Positions 1 to 8,779 of a DNA stretch of 36,317 nt are shown in pieces; position 1 is the first letter of the stretch; the number at the start of each line of letters is the position of its first letter. Below the pieces are notes generated by a model, which searched no databases, was not told the origin of the DNA, and worked only from the letters and a program-made list of their open reading frames with translations. Location: NCBI GenBank assembly GCA_027068485.1, contig JAMOSB010000005.1, positions 1-36,317 on the forward strand, given 5' to 3'. The stretch comes from Sulfurovum sp. GTDB taxonomy: Bacteria; Campylobacterota; Campylobacteria; Campylobacterales; Sulfurovaceae. The position numbers and the translations under genes were made by a program.

Positions 1-2
1 AG

Positions 3-2993
3 ATCTCTGTGAGTGGTGGGTATGTTGGGGCGAGTGCGGATGTGCTTGATAAGATGGTCGTCACGCAGATAGAGGATGAACTCAAAAGCCTCTCAGAGAT
101 CGATACACTCTATACAAGTATCCAAAATGGACGCTTTGCAATCAATGCCGATATCAAAACAGGGAGTCAGACCCAAGAGGTACTCTCTGATGTGAAAGAT
201 ATCATCGCCAATACACGACGAGATCTCCCCTCTGATATGGATGAGCCGATCGCCAAGGTCGTTGTCCATGACTATCCACTTCTTTTGGTAGCGATATCGG
301 GTGATGTAGCAAAGGAGCAACTTCTTGAAGCTGCGGATGATCTCAAAGGGAAACTCTCGCTTATCAAAGACCTCTCAGGCATCTCCATCCGTGGGGATGC
401 GGATGAGGAGGTACGCATCATACTCAACCAAAAAAAGCTTGATGCGTATGGGTTGAGTAAGCGAGCGGTCTACCAAGCTATCTCAGGGATCGCCTCGATT
501 TTTCCTGCGGGGACGCTTGACACCCAAGGCGATCACCTCTACCTCTCGACAATCAATGGGGAGAAGAGTGCCATGGCACTAGAGGAGACACTACTCAGCG
601 TCGGGGGCAAACGCGTTAGGCTTGGGGATATTGCGAAGGTGACACTGGGGCTAGGGGAGCCACAACAGCTCTCACACTTCAATGGCAAAGCCAATATCTC
701 GCTCAATATCAACAAGAGCAAAGAGGGAAATGCGATTGCGTTGAGTAAGGAGATACGCACCCTGCTGATGGAGTATCGCAAGAGGTATCCTCAGTTGAGT
801 TTTGAGAGCTATACCGATACCTCTATCTGGATTAAAAATCGTCTCAACCTCGTCTCTTCTAATATTATGTTTGGGTTGATTTTGGTCTTTTTGGCACTCT
901 TCCTCTCGGTCAATATGCGTATCGCATGGGTGGTGGCGATAGGGATTCCTACGAGTTTTATGATTACGCTCATCACTGCGGATATGATCGCCTATAGTCT
1001 CAATATGCTCACCCTGCTTGGGGCGTTGATCGCGTTGGGGATGCTCGTAGATGAGGCAATCGTCGTAGCGGAGAATATCTACCGCCACCTAGAGATGGGG
1101 AAGTCCCCTAGAGATGCGGCGATTGATGGGGCGATAGAGATGTTCCCCGCGGTCTTGACTGCCACCCTCACCACAGTCTTTGCCTTCTTGCCTCTTTTGA
1201 TTATGAGTGGTAAGATGGGGATCTTTATGCATGTCTTGCCTGTGATGATTAGTATCTTGCTCCTCTCCTCCCTTTTTGAGGCGTTCTACTTCCTCCCCCT
1301 CCATGCCAAAGAGTTTTTTAGTATGGGAAATGTGGGAAATTTGTCTGTAGAGAATATCGATACCAAAGGGAGCTTCTGGTACCGCTTTATCCACCACTAT
1401 ACAGAGCTTCTTCACCGACTTCTTGAGCGAAAGTATCGCTCTCTTATTGTCTTGGTGGCGTTTATTATCGTCAGTACGGTGGGGATGATAGGGGTGACGA
1501 AGTTTCAGCTCTTTCCTGAGTTTGATGCACAGCAGATCTATCTTAATGGGAAGATTGATATCAACAACAACCTCACTCAGACTGAGGCGTATGTAACGCA
1601 GATAGAGAAGCAGTTGTTAGACACACTCGATCACAATGCCGTTGACTCCGTCACCTCAGTGATTGGGTTCAAGTTTAACCCAGATACGAGTTTTGAAGTG
1701 GGGGATAATGTCTTTCAGATCTTTATCAACCTCCATGAGAAAGCCCCTGAGAACTTCTTTGACCGCTATATCAATCCGATCTTCTCTTTGGAGTATGATG
1801 ATAGTGATATGGTACGCTACAAAACAGCTCAAACGATTGTCAAAGAGGTCAAACGAGATGTCATTGAGAAGTTTAGTCAGCAACAGATTCAGGGTAAACG
1901 TCTCTATGAGGAGTTTAATGTCTATGTGCAACAGACAGGTATCGTCAGCCATGATATCGAGATAGGGTTTGCCTCACTAGACAACCACGCCGTACGCCAA
2001 GCGATGCACTATCTTGAGGCAAACCTCTCCACCCTAGAGGGGGTGGTCGATATCTCCAACAACGCCAATGAGGGGGAGCGAGAGCTAAAGCTTCGGGTCA
2101 ATGCCTATGGACAGTCGTTGGGCTTTAGTGAGAGTACGGTCGTGAGTAGCCTAAGAGGGGCGTTTTTGGAGGCGGAGTATGCCAAGATGTTCAACACCAA
2201 AGGGTTGGTGCGTATCAAGCTAGAGGATCGCTACAAGAGCCAGAGTCACGATATCGCCAACTTCCGTTTGAGTACCCCTGATGGTCGTTATCGTGTCAAG
2301 CTTGGAGATATCTGTGACTTCTTCTACCAGAAGAGTTTTGTGAAGACCTTCAAGGAGGATGGAGAGAAGGTCCGTTCGGTCTTTGCTCGCGTCGATAAGG
2401 GGGTGGTAACGACAACAGAGGTGATGAGTCAGCTCAAACCACAGCTTGTCAAGCTAGAGGCGTTGGGGGTGAAGGTGATTATCAAAGGGGAGGAGAAAGA
2501 GAACACCAAGCTCAAGCGAGAGATGATGCAAGCTGCACTGATCGCAATCTTTTTGATCTTTATCACCTTGGTGTGGATGTTTAACTCTCTAATCTTGCCG
2601 TTGATTATCCTCTCGACCATCCCACTCTCTGTCCTTGGGGCATTGGTAGGGGCGAAGGTGATGGGGATCCATATGAGTATGCCAGGGGTGATGGGGATCA
2701 TCGGACTAGCAGGGGTGGTGGTCAATGATGGGTTGATTATGCTCAGTTTTATCAAAAACAGCACCCACTACACGGAGATGACACAGAAGGCGGGGATGCG
2801 GTTGCGTCCGATTATCCTCACCTCTGTGACCACGGTACTCGGACTCTTCTCTTTGATGTTTTTTGCCAGTGGTCAGGCACTTATCTTACAGCCTATGGCG
2901 ATCTCGCTAGGCTTTGGTATCGCGTGGGCTACGGTACTCAATCTCCTCTATGTCCCGCTCCTCTATGCGGTGATTTATCGGATCAAAGCGTAG
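3..2993 (+). CDS. RND-family efflux permease, 5' end cut by the window
   Basis: An inner-membrane proton-driven efflux pump subunit that would work with a membrane-fusion protein and an outer-membrane channel, neither of which is in the window. The reading frame is open to the first base, and the visible protein begins within the segment equivalent to the early periplasmic PGAS... region, so roughly 45-50 residues with TM1 are missing upstream. The GTG at 9 is not the true start. The TM4 motif GMLVDEAIVVAEN and the TM10 motif GVVVNDGLIMLSF are clear, as are the two large periplasmic loops between membrane blocks. Compared with AcrB, the TM4 Asp-Asp pair is Asp-Glu and the TM10 lysine is Asn, so the proton-relay set is not the classical one. 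That points to the GVVVND branch of RND pumps rather than AcrB itself. Substrate cannot be told. Confidence 0.93.
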   Translation: MSVSGGYVGASADVLDKMVVTQIEDELKSLSEIDTLYTSIQNGRFAINADIKTGSQTQEVLSDVKDIIANTRRDLPSDMDEPIAKVVVHDYPLLLVAISGDVAKEQLLEAADDLKGKLSLIKDLSGISIRGDADEEVRIILNQKKLDAYGLSKRAVYQAISGIASIFPAGTLDTQGDHLYLSTINGEKSAMALEETLLSVGGKRVRLGDIAKVTLGLGEPQQLSHFNGKANISLNINKSKEGNAIALSKEIRTLLMEYRKRYPQLSFESYTDTSIWIKNRLNLVSSNIMFGLILVFLALFLSVNMRIAWVVAIGIPTSFMITLITADMIAYSLNMLTLLGALIALGMLVDEAIVVAENIYRHLEMGKSPRDAAIDGAIEMFPAVLTATLTTVFAFLPLLIMSGKMGIFMHVLPVMISILLLSSLFEAFYFLPLHAKEFFSMGNVGNLSVENIDTKGSFWYRFIHHYTELLHRLLERKYRSLIVLVAFIIVSTVGMIGVTKFQLFPEFDAQQIYLNGKIDINNNLTQTEAYVTQIEKQLLDTLDHNAVDSVTSVIGFKFNPDTSFEVGDNVFQIFINLHEKAPENFFDRYINPIFSLEYDDSDMVRYKTAQTIVKEVKRDVIEKFSQQQIQGKRLYEEFNVYVQQTGIVSHDIEIGFASLDNHAVRQAMHYLEANLSTLEGVVDISNNANEGERELKLRVNAYGQSLGFSESTVVSSLRGAFLEAEYAKMFNTKGLVRIKLEDRYKSQSHDIANFRLSTPDGRYRVKLGDICDFFYQKSFVKTFKEDGEKVRSVFARVDKGVVTTTEVMSQLKPQLVKLEALGVKVIIKGEEKENTKLKREMMQAALIAIFLIFITLVWMFNSLILPLIILSTIPLSVLGALVGAKVMGIHMSMPGVMGIIGLAGVVVNDGLIMLSFIKNSTHYTEMTQKAGMRLRPIILTSVTTVLGLFSLMFFASGQALILQPMAISLGFGIAWATVLNLLYVPLLYAVIYRIKA

Positions 2994-3026
2994 GGTGAAG
3001 TGGTCAAGATTTTAAAGCTATTTGGC

Positions 3027-3032
3027 TATAAT
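3027..3032 (+). promoter_or_regulatory. -10 box for the polyprenyl synthase-hemA-proS operon
   Basis: TATAAT preceded by a T-rich stretch (ATTTTAAAGC, TTTGGC), as in Campylobacterota sigma70 promoters, which often lack a strong -35. It lies in the short gap after the RND gene, about 25 bp before the chosen start at 3058. The site was inferred by eye only. Confidence 0.6.
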
Positions 3033-3057
3033 AATCCACTTTTTTAGAGGAGTGAGG

Positions 3058-3954
3058 ATGCTAAGTGCGGTCGAGAGAAAGATAGAACAGTTTATAGGTG
3101 ATCTTGATGATCCAGAGGTGCGTAGACTCTATAGCCAGCTACCACACGGCAAACGCCTCAGAGCCAAGCTCATCATGAAGATCGCAGGTTCAGGACTCCT
3201 TGCGGTGAAGACCGCTGCGGTGGTGGAGATGATCCACGCGGCAAGTCTGCTCCATGATGATGTGATCGATGATGCCAATATGCGTCGTAACAAACCCTCA
3301 CTCAATGCCCTCTATGGCAATAAAACAGCCATTATGCTAGGGGATATCCTCTACTCCAAAGGCTTTTTTGAACTGAGTCATATCTCTCCCACAGTTGCCA
3401 AACTCGTCTCCAACGCTGTTGTCCAGCTCTCATTGGGGGAGCTCAAAGATGTCACACTCTCTGAAGGGTTTAACCTCGATAGGACAATCTACCTCAAGAT
3501 GATCTACCAGAAGACTGCCTCACTGATGGAGGCTGCTGCGGGGGCTGCGGCACACCTAGCGGACAAAGATGTCACTACCTATATGACCTATGGACGCAAC
3601 CTCGGTATCGCCTTTCAGATGATCGATGATATCTTGGATATCACCATGGATGAGGCGACCCTAGGGAAGCCTGCATTGCATGATTTTGAGGAGGGGAAGA
3701 CGACGCTACCCTATATCTATCTCCATGAGGCGATGACTCCCGAGGAGCAACAGCACCTTCAGCGACTCCATGCCAAAAGACTCTCCACCCAAGAGGCGGA
3801 GTGGATCAAGCAGAAGATGGAGGCGTATGGGGTGATTGCCAAGAGCTATGCAGAGGCGAAGGTACTAGTGGAGGAGGCGATTAGCCTTATGAACCATGCA
3901 GGGGAGACGGCTCTGAGTGGAATTGCGATGGCGATGATTGAGAGGGAGTTTTAA
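3058..3954 (+). CDS. Polyprenyl diphosphate synthase (all-trans, long chain)
   Basis: Condenses isopentenyl diphosphate onto an allylic diphosphate to build the isoprenoid tail, in Campylobacterota presumably that of menaquinone. The protein is 298 residues. The first Asp-rich motif DDVIDD is at residues 67-72, the second (DDILD) at 190-194, and the GKRLRAK substrate-binding motif at about 31-37. A longer reading from TTG 3022 exists, but it would begin upstream of the -10 box at 3027. ATG 3058 has AGAGGAG five bases upstream, so I take 3058. Its stop TAA overlaps the A of the hemA ATG, so the two are translationally coupled. Chain length cannot be fixed from sequence by eye, so I leave the symbol (ispB-like) blank. 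Confidence 0.92.
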   Translation: MLSAVERKIEQFIGDLDDPEVRRLYSQLPHGKRLRAKLIMKIAGSGLLAVKTAAVVEMIHAASLLHDDVIDDANMRRNKPSLNALYGNKTAIMLGDILYSKGFFELSHISPTVAKLVSNAVVQLSLGELKDVTLSEGFNLDRTIYLKMIYQKTASLMEAAAGAAAHLADKDVTTYMTYGRNLGIAFQMIDDILDITMDEATLGKPALHDFEEGKTTLPYIYLHEAMTPEEQQHLQRLHAKRLSTQEAEWIKQKMEAYGVIAKSYAEAKVLVEEAISLMNHAGETALSGIAMAMIEREF

Positions 3955-5261
3955 TGTTCTATCAAGTGGTGAGTTTCTCTCACAAGAGTTGTGAACAGTC
4001 GCTACGGGAGAAGTTGGCATTTGCCGATGAGGAGAGTAAGCGTACCCTACTCAATCAACTGGTGGGGTTTGAGTTTGTCCATGAGGTGTTTGTGGTCTCG
4101 ACCTGTAACCGTGTCGATATCGTACTTGCGACCAAAGATAACTTCTCTAGCTACCATGCGGTGTTGGGGTTGATGAGTCAGCAGAGTGGGGTCAACTTCT
4201 ATGAGCTTAAGAGTGTGGCGAAGCGGTATGATGATGAGGAGGCGGTCTCTCAACTCTTCTCTGTAGTCTCCTCTCTGGACTCCTTGGTCATTGGGGAGTC
4301 ACAGATCACAGGACAGGTCAAAGAGGCGTTTCGCTTCTCCTACGCCAACGGTACAGCAGGGAGTAAGCTCAACCGTGTCATCTCCTACGCCGTCAAGTGT
4401 GCTGCTGAAGTACGCAATGTGACCAATATCTCCCAAAACCCCATCTCTATCGCCTCTGTGGCAGTAGCCCAAGCCCACCACCTCTTGGGTGACAATATTC
4501 AAGGGATGAAGGGGATTGTTGTGGGGGCTGGAGAGATGGGTGTCTTGGCTGCCAAGCATCTGCTTAGAGTGGGGTGTGATGTGGTACTTATCGGGCGTGA
4601 CCTTGCCAAGGTCGAAGCGGTCGCGGAGACGCTTGGAGAGAATGTCAAAGCCGATACGATGGAGGCACTCCCTAAGTATCTCAACCGCTACCGTCTCCTC
4701 TTTAGTGCGACTGCTTCAAAGGAGCCTATCATTACCCGTGCGATGATCGAAAATGAGAGCCTTCCACGCCACTGGTTTGATATGGCAATCCCGCGTGATA
4801 TCGATGCGTTTGATCTGGAGCGATTGCGGATTTTTCGTATCGATGATCTACGAACCATCTCCAACAACAACCACGCCCTGCGTCAAGAGCAAGCGGTACG
4901 GGCAGAGGAGATTGTCGAGCGGTACAAAGAGGAGTTTTATGGGTGGCTAAGAGCCCTCTCCATCGAGCCTGTCATCAAGAAGATGCGAGAGGATGTAGCC
5001 ATCGCGATAGACAAAGAGCTAGTGCGTGCCATCAAGAAGGGCTTTGTCCCCCAAGCGTATGAAGCCAATATGCGTAAGATGGCCAAGCAGATGTTCAACC
5101 GTTTCTTACACGACCCGACCCAAAACCTCCGACACTCCTCTGTGGAGAAGCACAATGCCAACTGTATTGATGCAGTTAAGCAGATGTTTAATATCGATAC
5201 AGAGCATATCAATGCCAAGCAGTATAAAAAAGATCACCATACAAAAGGATACACTGAATGA
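3954..5261 (+). CDS. hemA: Glutamyl-tRNA reductase
   Basis: Catalyses NADPH-dependent reduction of glutamyl-tRNA(Glu) to glutamate-1-semialdehyde, the first committed step of the C5 route to tetrapyrroles. The protein has 435 residues, the normal size. The catalytic cysteine lies in STCNRVD (Cys51), the conserved [14 protein letters not shown] segment follows near residue 105, and the nucleotide-binding loop GAGEMG is at 191-196. The C-terminal helical dimerisation region is present. The start ATG overlaps the stop of the polyprenyl synthase by one base, and the end overlaps the proS start by four bases (ATGA). Grouping with hemC at 7728 and proS matches the hemA-proS-hemC arrangement I recall from Campylobacter. 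Confidence 0.96.
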   Translation: MFYQVVSFSHKSCEQSLREKLAFADEESKRTLLNQLVGFEFVHEVFVVSTCNRVDIVLATKDNFSSYHAVLGLMSQQSGVNFYELKSVAKRYDDEEAVSQLFSVVSSLDSLVIGESQITGQVKEAFRFSYANGTAGSKLNRVISYAVKCAAEVRNVTNISQNPISIASVAVAQAHHLLGDNIQGMKGIVVGAGEMGVLAAKHLLRVGCDVVLIGRDLAKVEAVAETLGENVKADTMEALPKYLNRYRLLFSATASKEPIITRAMIENESLPRHWFDMAIPRDIDAFDLERLRIFRIDDLRTISNNNHALRQEQAVRAEEIVERYKEEFYGWLRALSIEPVIKKMREDVAIAIDKELVRAIKKGFVPQAYEANMRKMAKQMFNRFLHDPTQNLRHSSVEKHNANCIDAVKQMFNIDTEHINAKQYKKDHHTKGYTE

Positions 5262-6517
5262 AATTTTCACAACTACTCATCCCTACAACCAAAGAGACTC
5301 CCAATGATGCGACCCTCGCAAGCCATATCTACCTAATCCGTGGAGGTTTTATCCAATCGGTAGGGGACTCAGGACTCTACAACTACCTTCCCCTTGGGAA
5401 AAAGGTACTTGATCGTGTGCGTCAAGTGGTCAAAGAGGAGCTAGATAAGGCAGGATGTCAAGAGGTAAGCCTCTCCTTTGTCACCCCTACGGCACTCTGG
5501 AGAGAGAGTGGACGAGCTGATGAGTATGGTAAAGAGCTTCTACGCTTCAAAGACCGCAAAGAGAACGACTACCTCCTCAGCCCAACCAATGAGGAGGCGA
5601 TGGTCAACCTCGTGCGTCAGAGCGTCAAGAGCTACAAGCAACTCCCACTCAACCTCTATCAGATTAACCTCAAGTTTAGAGATGAGATCCGTCCACGATT
5701 TGGTCTCATGCGTGGGCGTGAGTTTTTGATGAAAGATGGCTATAGCTTCCATGTCTCGTTTGAGGATATGCAACGGGAGTTTGCCTTGATGGAGGAGACC
5801 TATAAGAGGATCTTTACCCGTTTAGGACTCAACTTCCGTGTGGTCGATGCGGACTCTGGACAGATTGGGGGGAGTGGCTCTAAGGAGTTTATGCTTCTAG
5901 CGGATTCGGGTGAGGATGATATCATCGTCTGTGATGCGTGTGAGTATGGTGCCAATATCGAAGTAGCAGAGGATTTCAAAGTAGGGGATCTCTGTGCATG
6001 TGGGGCTCCTCTACGCCTCACCAAAGGGATCGAAGCGGGGCATATCTTCCAGCTTGGTACCAAATACTCCGCCTCACTCAATGCCACTTTCCTCAATGAG
6101 CAGGGCAAAGCCCAAGCGTATGAGATGGGGACTTATGGTATCGGTGTGAGTCGTCTGCTTGCGGGCATTATCGAACAGAATCACGATGAGAGAGGGTGTA
6201 TCTGGACAGACTCCTCTAGCCCATTTGATCTACACCTAATCGTCTCCAATATCAAAGATGAAGCACAGGTGGCTCTGGCAGAGGAGCTTTATGAGGCGTT
6301 GCGTGCCAAAGGGGTTGATGTACTTCTCGATGATCGTAAGGACCGTTTTGGTGCAAAGATGAAGGATTATGAGCTTCTAGGTGTTCCTCATGGTGTGGTC
6401 ATCGGAAAAAATCTTGCAGAGGGTCGGGTCGAACTCCTCCAGAGAGCAGGGATGATCAAAGAGGAAGTCGCAGTCGAGGAACTTATCGCAACACTCTTCG
6501 CAAGGCTTGGGGTATGA
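5258..6517 (+). CDS. proS: Prolyl-tRNA synthetase, short form without the INS editing domain
   Basis: A class II synthetase that charges tRNA(Pro). The protein has 419 residues, whereas the common bacterial type is about 570. Motif 2 ([20 protein letters not shown], 141-160), motif 3 ([17 protein letters not shown], from 281) and the C-terminal anticodon-binding domain ([20 protein letters not shown]) are intact. The ~180-residue INS (YbaK-like, Ala-tRNA(Pro) deacylating) domain that normally sits between motifs 2 and 3 is absent. Only a short linker joins ANIEVAED to KGIEAGHIF, and it keeps four cysteines (C225, C228, C246, C248) that look like a remaining zinc ribbon. The gene is clean and in frame at both ends and overlaps hemA and fxsA by ATGA, so it is not a damaged copy. 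Editing would have to come from a separate YbaK/ProXp-type protein or be dispensable. Confidence 0.95.
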   Translation: MKFSQLLIPTTKETPNDATLASHIYLIRGGFIQSVGDSGLYNYLPLGKKVLDRVRQVVKEELDKAGCQEVSLSFVTPTALWRESGRADEYGKELLRFKDRKENDYLLSPTNEEAMVNLVRQSVKSYKQLPLNLYQINLKFRDEIRPRFGLMRGREFLMKDGYSFHVSFEDMQREFALMEETYKRIFTRLGLNFRVVDADSGQIGGSGSKEFMLLADSGEDDIIVCDACEYGANIEVAEDFKVGDLCACGAPLRLTKGIEAGHIFQLGTKYSASLNATFLNEQGKAQAYEMGTYGIGVSRLLAGIIEQNHDERGCIWTDSSSPFDLHLIVSNIKDEAQVALAEELYEALRAKGVDVLLDDRKDRFGAKMKDYELLGVPHGVVIGKNLAEGRVELLQRAGMIKEEVAVEELIATLFARLGV

Positions 6518-6963
6518 TACTCCTTATCGCTGTTCCCTTTCTTTTGTTAGAACTCTACCTCTCTCTCTCAGTGGGGGAGAAGATAGGGTTTTTGGGGTCT
6601 GTGCTATGGATTGTGATGAGTATGATTGTGGGGCTTCGTATCCTTAAGTACTCCCCTCTCACACTTATGGGCAATCTCAACTCTGTCTCACGCGGTAAGC
6701 TTAGTATGGAGAGTTTTCAGAGTGCGAGTACCGCCTATCTCATGGGGGCATTGCTCATCATTATCCCAGGGGTTTTGAGTGATGCCTTGGGGGTGAGTGC
6801 GTTGCTCTATGCCTCTTATTTACGATTTGTTGCTAAAATAACACCAGAAAATAGAAAATTTAACCAAACACAAGGAGATGATCATGTCATTGATGTCGAA
6901 ATTATTGATGAGTACCGTAGTGGCAACACTTACACTGAGTGCCTCACCAAAGATAGAGAATAA
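6514..6963 (+). CDS. fxsA: FxsA-family inner-membrane protein
   Basis: A small membrane protein of 149 residues. Three or four hydrophobic segments fill residues 1-110 (for example [19 protein letters not shown] and [17 protein letters not shown]), the pattern of FxsA. Its E. coli namesake relieves phage T7 exclusion when overproduced; the normal role is unknown. It starts inside the proS stop (ATGA overlap). The tail after residue ~128 ([10 protein letters not shown]...) runs about 80 bases into the next gene in another frame. Homologues I recall end near that IDVEIID segment, so the last ~17 residues may be a readthrough extension after loss of the old stop. Confidence 0.85.
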   Translation: MILLIAVPFLLLELYLSLSVGEKIGFLGSVLWIVMSMIVGLRILKYSPLTLMGNLNSVSRGKLSMESFQSASTAYLMGALLIIIPGVLSDALGVSALLYASYLRFVAKITPENRKFNQTQGDDHVIDVEIIDEYRSGNTYTECLTKDRE

Positions 6964-7717
6964 ACTCTTAGTCAAATACGCCAAGAAAGCCATCGTTAAG
7001 AACCCTGAAGCCAAAGTCAAAGGGGTCACGGTCTTAGAGTCTAAAACACACAAAGCCCTCAAAGGGTGGCAGGTACTTTTGACAACAATCGACTTGACCT
7101 ACAAAGGCAAAGAGATCCATGCTCCTGAGATGATGTTTGTCAAAGATGGACTAATCACAGGGAATCTCGTCGACCTCAAAACAGGCAATGACTACCGTGA
7201 TCAGATACGCCCAACTGTACCGCAGAGCTACTATAGTGCGGAGCATCTACTCCTAGGCAATAAGGATGCAAAGCATAAGGTACTGATCTTCTCTGATCCA
7301 CAGTGTCCCTTCTGTCAAGAGACGGTACCTGAGATCTTTGAGGCTGCCAAGAAGCACCCTGATACGCTTGCTGTCTACTACTACCACCTCCCGCTCTTGC
7401 GTATCCACCCTGTTTCAGATGTCCTCACTCGCGTAATGTATGTGGCACAGCATGAGGGGAAAAGTGAGGTAGTAGAGAAGATCTATAGCCTCAAGATCTC
7501 CGCACGAGAGAAAGATACCGCCAAGATACTTAAAGCGGTCAAGAAGCATACAGGCTACAGTATCACCCCAAAGCAGATTGATGCACAATCGGTCAAAGAT
7601 GCGATCAAAGCGGATGAGCTAGCAGCAGGCAAGATGATGGTCACAGGCACCCCTACAATCTATATCGATGGAGAGTGGGACAAGATGCGTGTAGGTTACA
7701 AAGATTTGATAGACTAA
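6884..7717 (+). CDS. Secreted thioredoxin-fold (DsbC/DsbA-like) disulfide oxidoreductase
   Basis: A periplasmic thiol-disulfide protein of 277 residues. It has an N-terminal hydrophobic signal ([17 protein letters not shown]), an N-terminal domain of about 100 residues, and then a thioredoxin fold with the redox motif CPFC at 141-144 (context SDPQCPFC) and the cis-proline motif GTPTIYIDG near the C-terminus. The domain order resembles DsbC/DsbG more than DsbA, but isomerase versus oxidase cannot be decided. AAGGAG at 6872-6877 sits six bases before ATG 6884, which I prefer to ATG 6878, where the site would abut the start. The first ~80 bases overlap the end of fxsA. Its place between fxsA and hemC suggests co-transcription with the haem operon. 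Confidence 0.85.
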   Translation: MSLMSKLLMSTVVATLTLSASPKIENKLLVKYAKKAIVKNPEAKVKGVTVLESKTHKALKGWQVLLTTIDLTYKGKEIHAPEMMFVKDGLITGNLVDLKTGNDYRDQIRPTVPQSYYSAEHLLLGNKDAKHKVLIFSDPQCPFCQETVPEIFEAAKKHPDTLAVYYYHLPLLRIHPVSDVLTRVMYVAQHEGKSEVVEKIYSLKISAREKDTAKILKAVKKHTGYSITPKQIDAQSVKDAIKADELAAGKMMVTGTPTIYIDGEWDKMRVGYKDLID

Positions 7718-7727
7718 AAGGTAACGA

Positions 7728-8681
7728 GTGAAAAAACTAATCATAGCAACCAGAGCGAGTAATCTCGCATTGTGGCAGGCGTACCATATCAAGGAGAGAG
7801 TGGAGAACTCGTTTCCTCATATCACTGTAGAACTCAATGAGATCACCTCCAAGGGGGATAAGATACTCGATAAACCACTTGCCCTTGTAGGTGGTAAAGG
7901 ACACTTCACCAAGGAGCTAGAGGATGAGATGCTCGCAGGCAATGCGCATCTGGCTGTCCACTCGCTCAAAGATGTCCCGACCTATATCCCTGAGGGGCTT
8001 GAGTTGTGTGCGATTACCCAGCGTCAAGATCAGAGCGATGTCTTCCTCTCTCACACTTATGAGAGCTTGGCTCAGTTGCCTCAGGGTGCGGTTGTGGGGA
8101 CGACAAGCCTTAGACGACGGATGCAACTCCTAGAGCAACGCCCCGACCTCACCGTCAAAGACCTACGAGGCAATGTCAACACCCGTCTACGCAAACTCAA
8201 AGAGGGGCAGTATGATGCGATTATCCTTGCTTATATCGGACTGCAACGCCTTGATCTCCTCAAAGGTATCCCTCATGTAGAGCGACTGGCGTTTATGATC
8301 CCTCCGATGGGGCAGGCTGCGTTGGGGATTGAGATCGTGAGTAGTGATAGTGAGGTGCGAGAGATCGCCATGAGCCTCAATGATGAAGCAAGCTTTATCG
8401 CTACGAAGCTAGAGCGGGATTTTGTCTCCAAGATCGGTGCGGGATGCTCTGCCCCTGTCGCGGTCAATGCGACTATCGAAGGGGAGGAGATCACTATTCG
8501 TGCGATGCTAGGCTATCCCGATGGGACACACATCCTACACGAAACCCTCACCGCCCCCCTCACCACCTGTGACGACCTCGGCAGAGAACTCGCCGAAGCG
8601 ATGATCTCCAAGGGAGCCTTAGAGATCTTATCCAAAGCGGAATCTATCGCCTTTAAGGATGAGATGCCTGAGCGTTTGTAG
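7728..8681 (+). CDS. hemC: Porphobilinogen deaminase (hydroxymethylbilane synthase)
   Basis: Polymerises four porphobilinogens to hydroxymethylbilane in the cytoplasm. The protein has 317 residues. Diagnostic blocks are AVHSLKDVPTYIPEGL, GTTSLRRR, KDLRGNVNTRLRKL and GAGCSAPVAV, where Cys240 carries the dipyrromethane cofactor. The start is GTG 7728 with an AAAAGG site seven bases upstream, ten bases after the previous stop. It appears to be the last gene of the operon and is followed by a hairpin with a T run. Confidence 0.96.
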   Translation: MKKLIIATRASNLALWQAYHIKERVENSFPHITVELNEITSKGDKILDKPLALVGGKGHFTKELEDEMLAGNAHLAVHSLKDVPTYIPEGLELCAITQRQDQSDVFLSHTYESLAQLPQGAVVGTTSLRRRMQLLEQRPDLTVKDLRGNVNTRLRKLKEGQYDAIILAYIGLQRLDLLKGIPHVERLAFMIPPMGQAALGIEIVSSDSEVREIAMSLNDEASFIATKLERDFVSKIGAGCSAPVAVNATIEGEEITIRAMLGYPDGTHILHETLTAPLTTCDDLGRELAEAMISKGALEILSKAESIAFKDEMPERL

Positions 8682-8708
8682 GTTCCCACTAGGGAGCCTA
8701 TAGAGCTT

Positions 8709-8732
8709 AAATCTCTTCAAGAGGGGTTTTTT
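8709..8732 (+). terminator. Probable intrinsic terminator after hemC
   Basis: An eight-pair stem (AAATCTCT / AGGGGTTT, with two or three G-T pairs) with a five-base loop is followed directly by six T. A second small hairpin (GGTTCCC/GGGAGCC, 8681-8698) lies just upstream. It sits between convergent hemC and the sulfatase pseudogene. The stem is not strong. Confidence 0.5.
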
Positions 8733-8779
8733 CTAAGCCTTATTCTAATTTTTCTTCAAGTTCCAAAATATTACCATCC

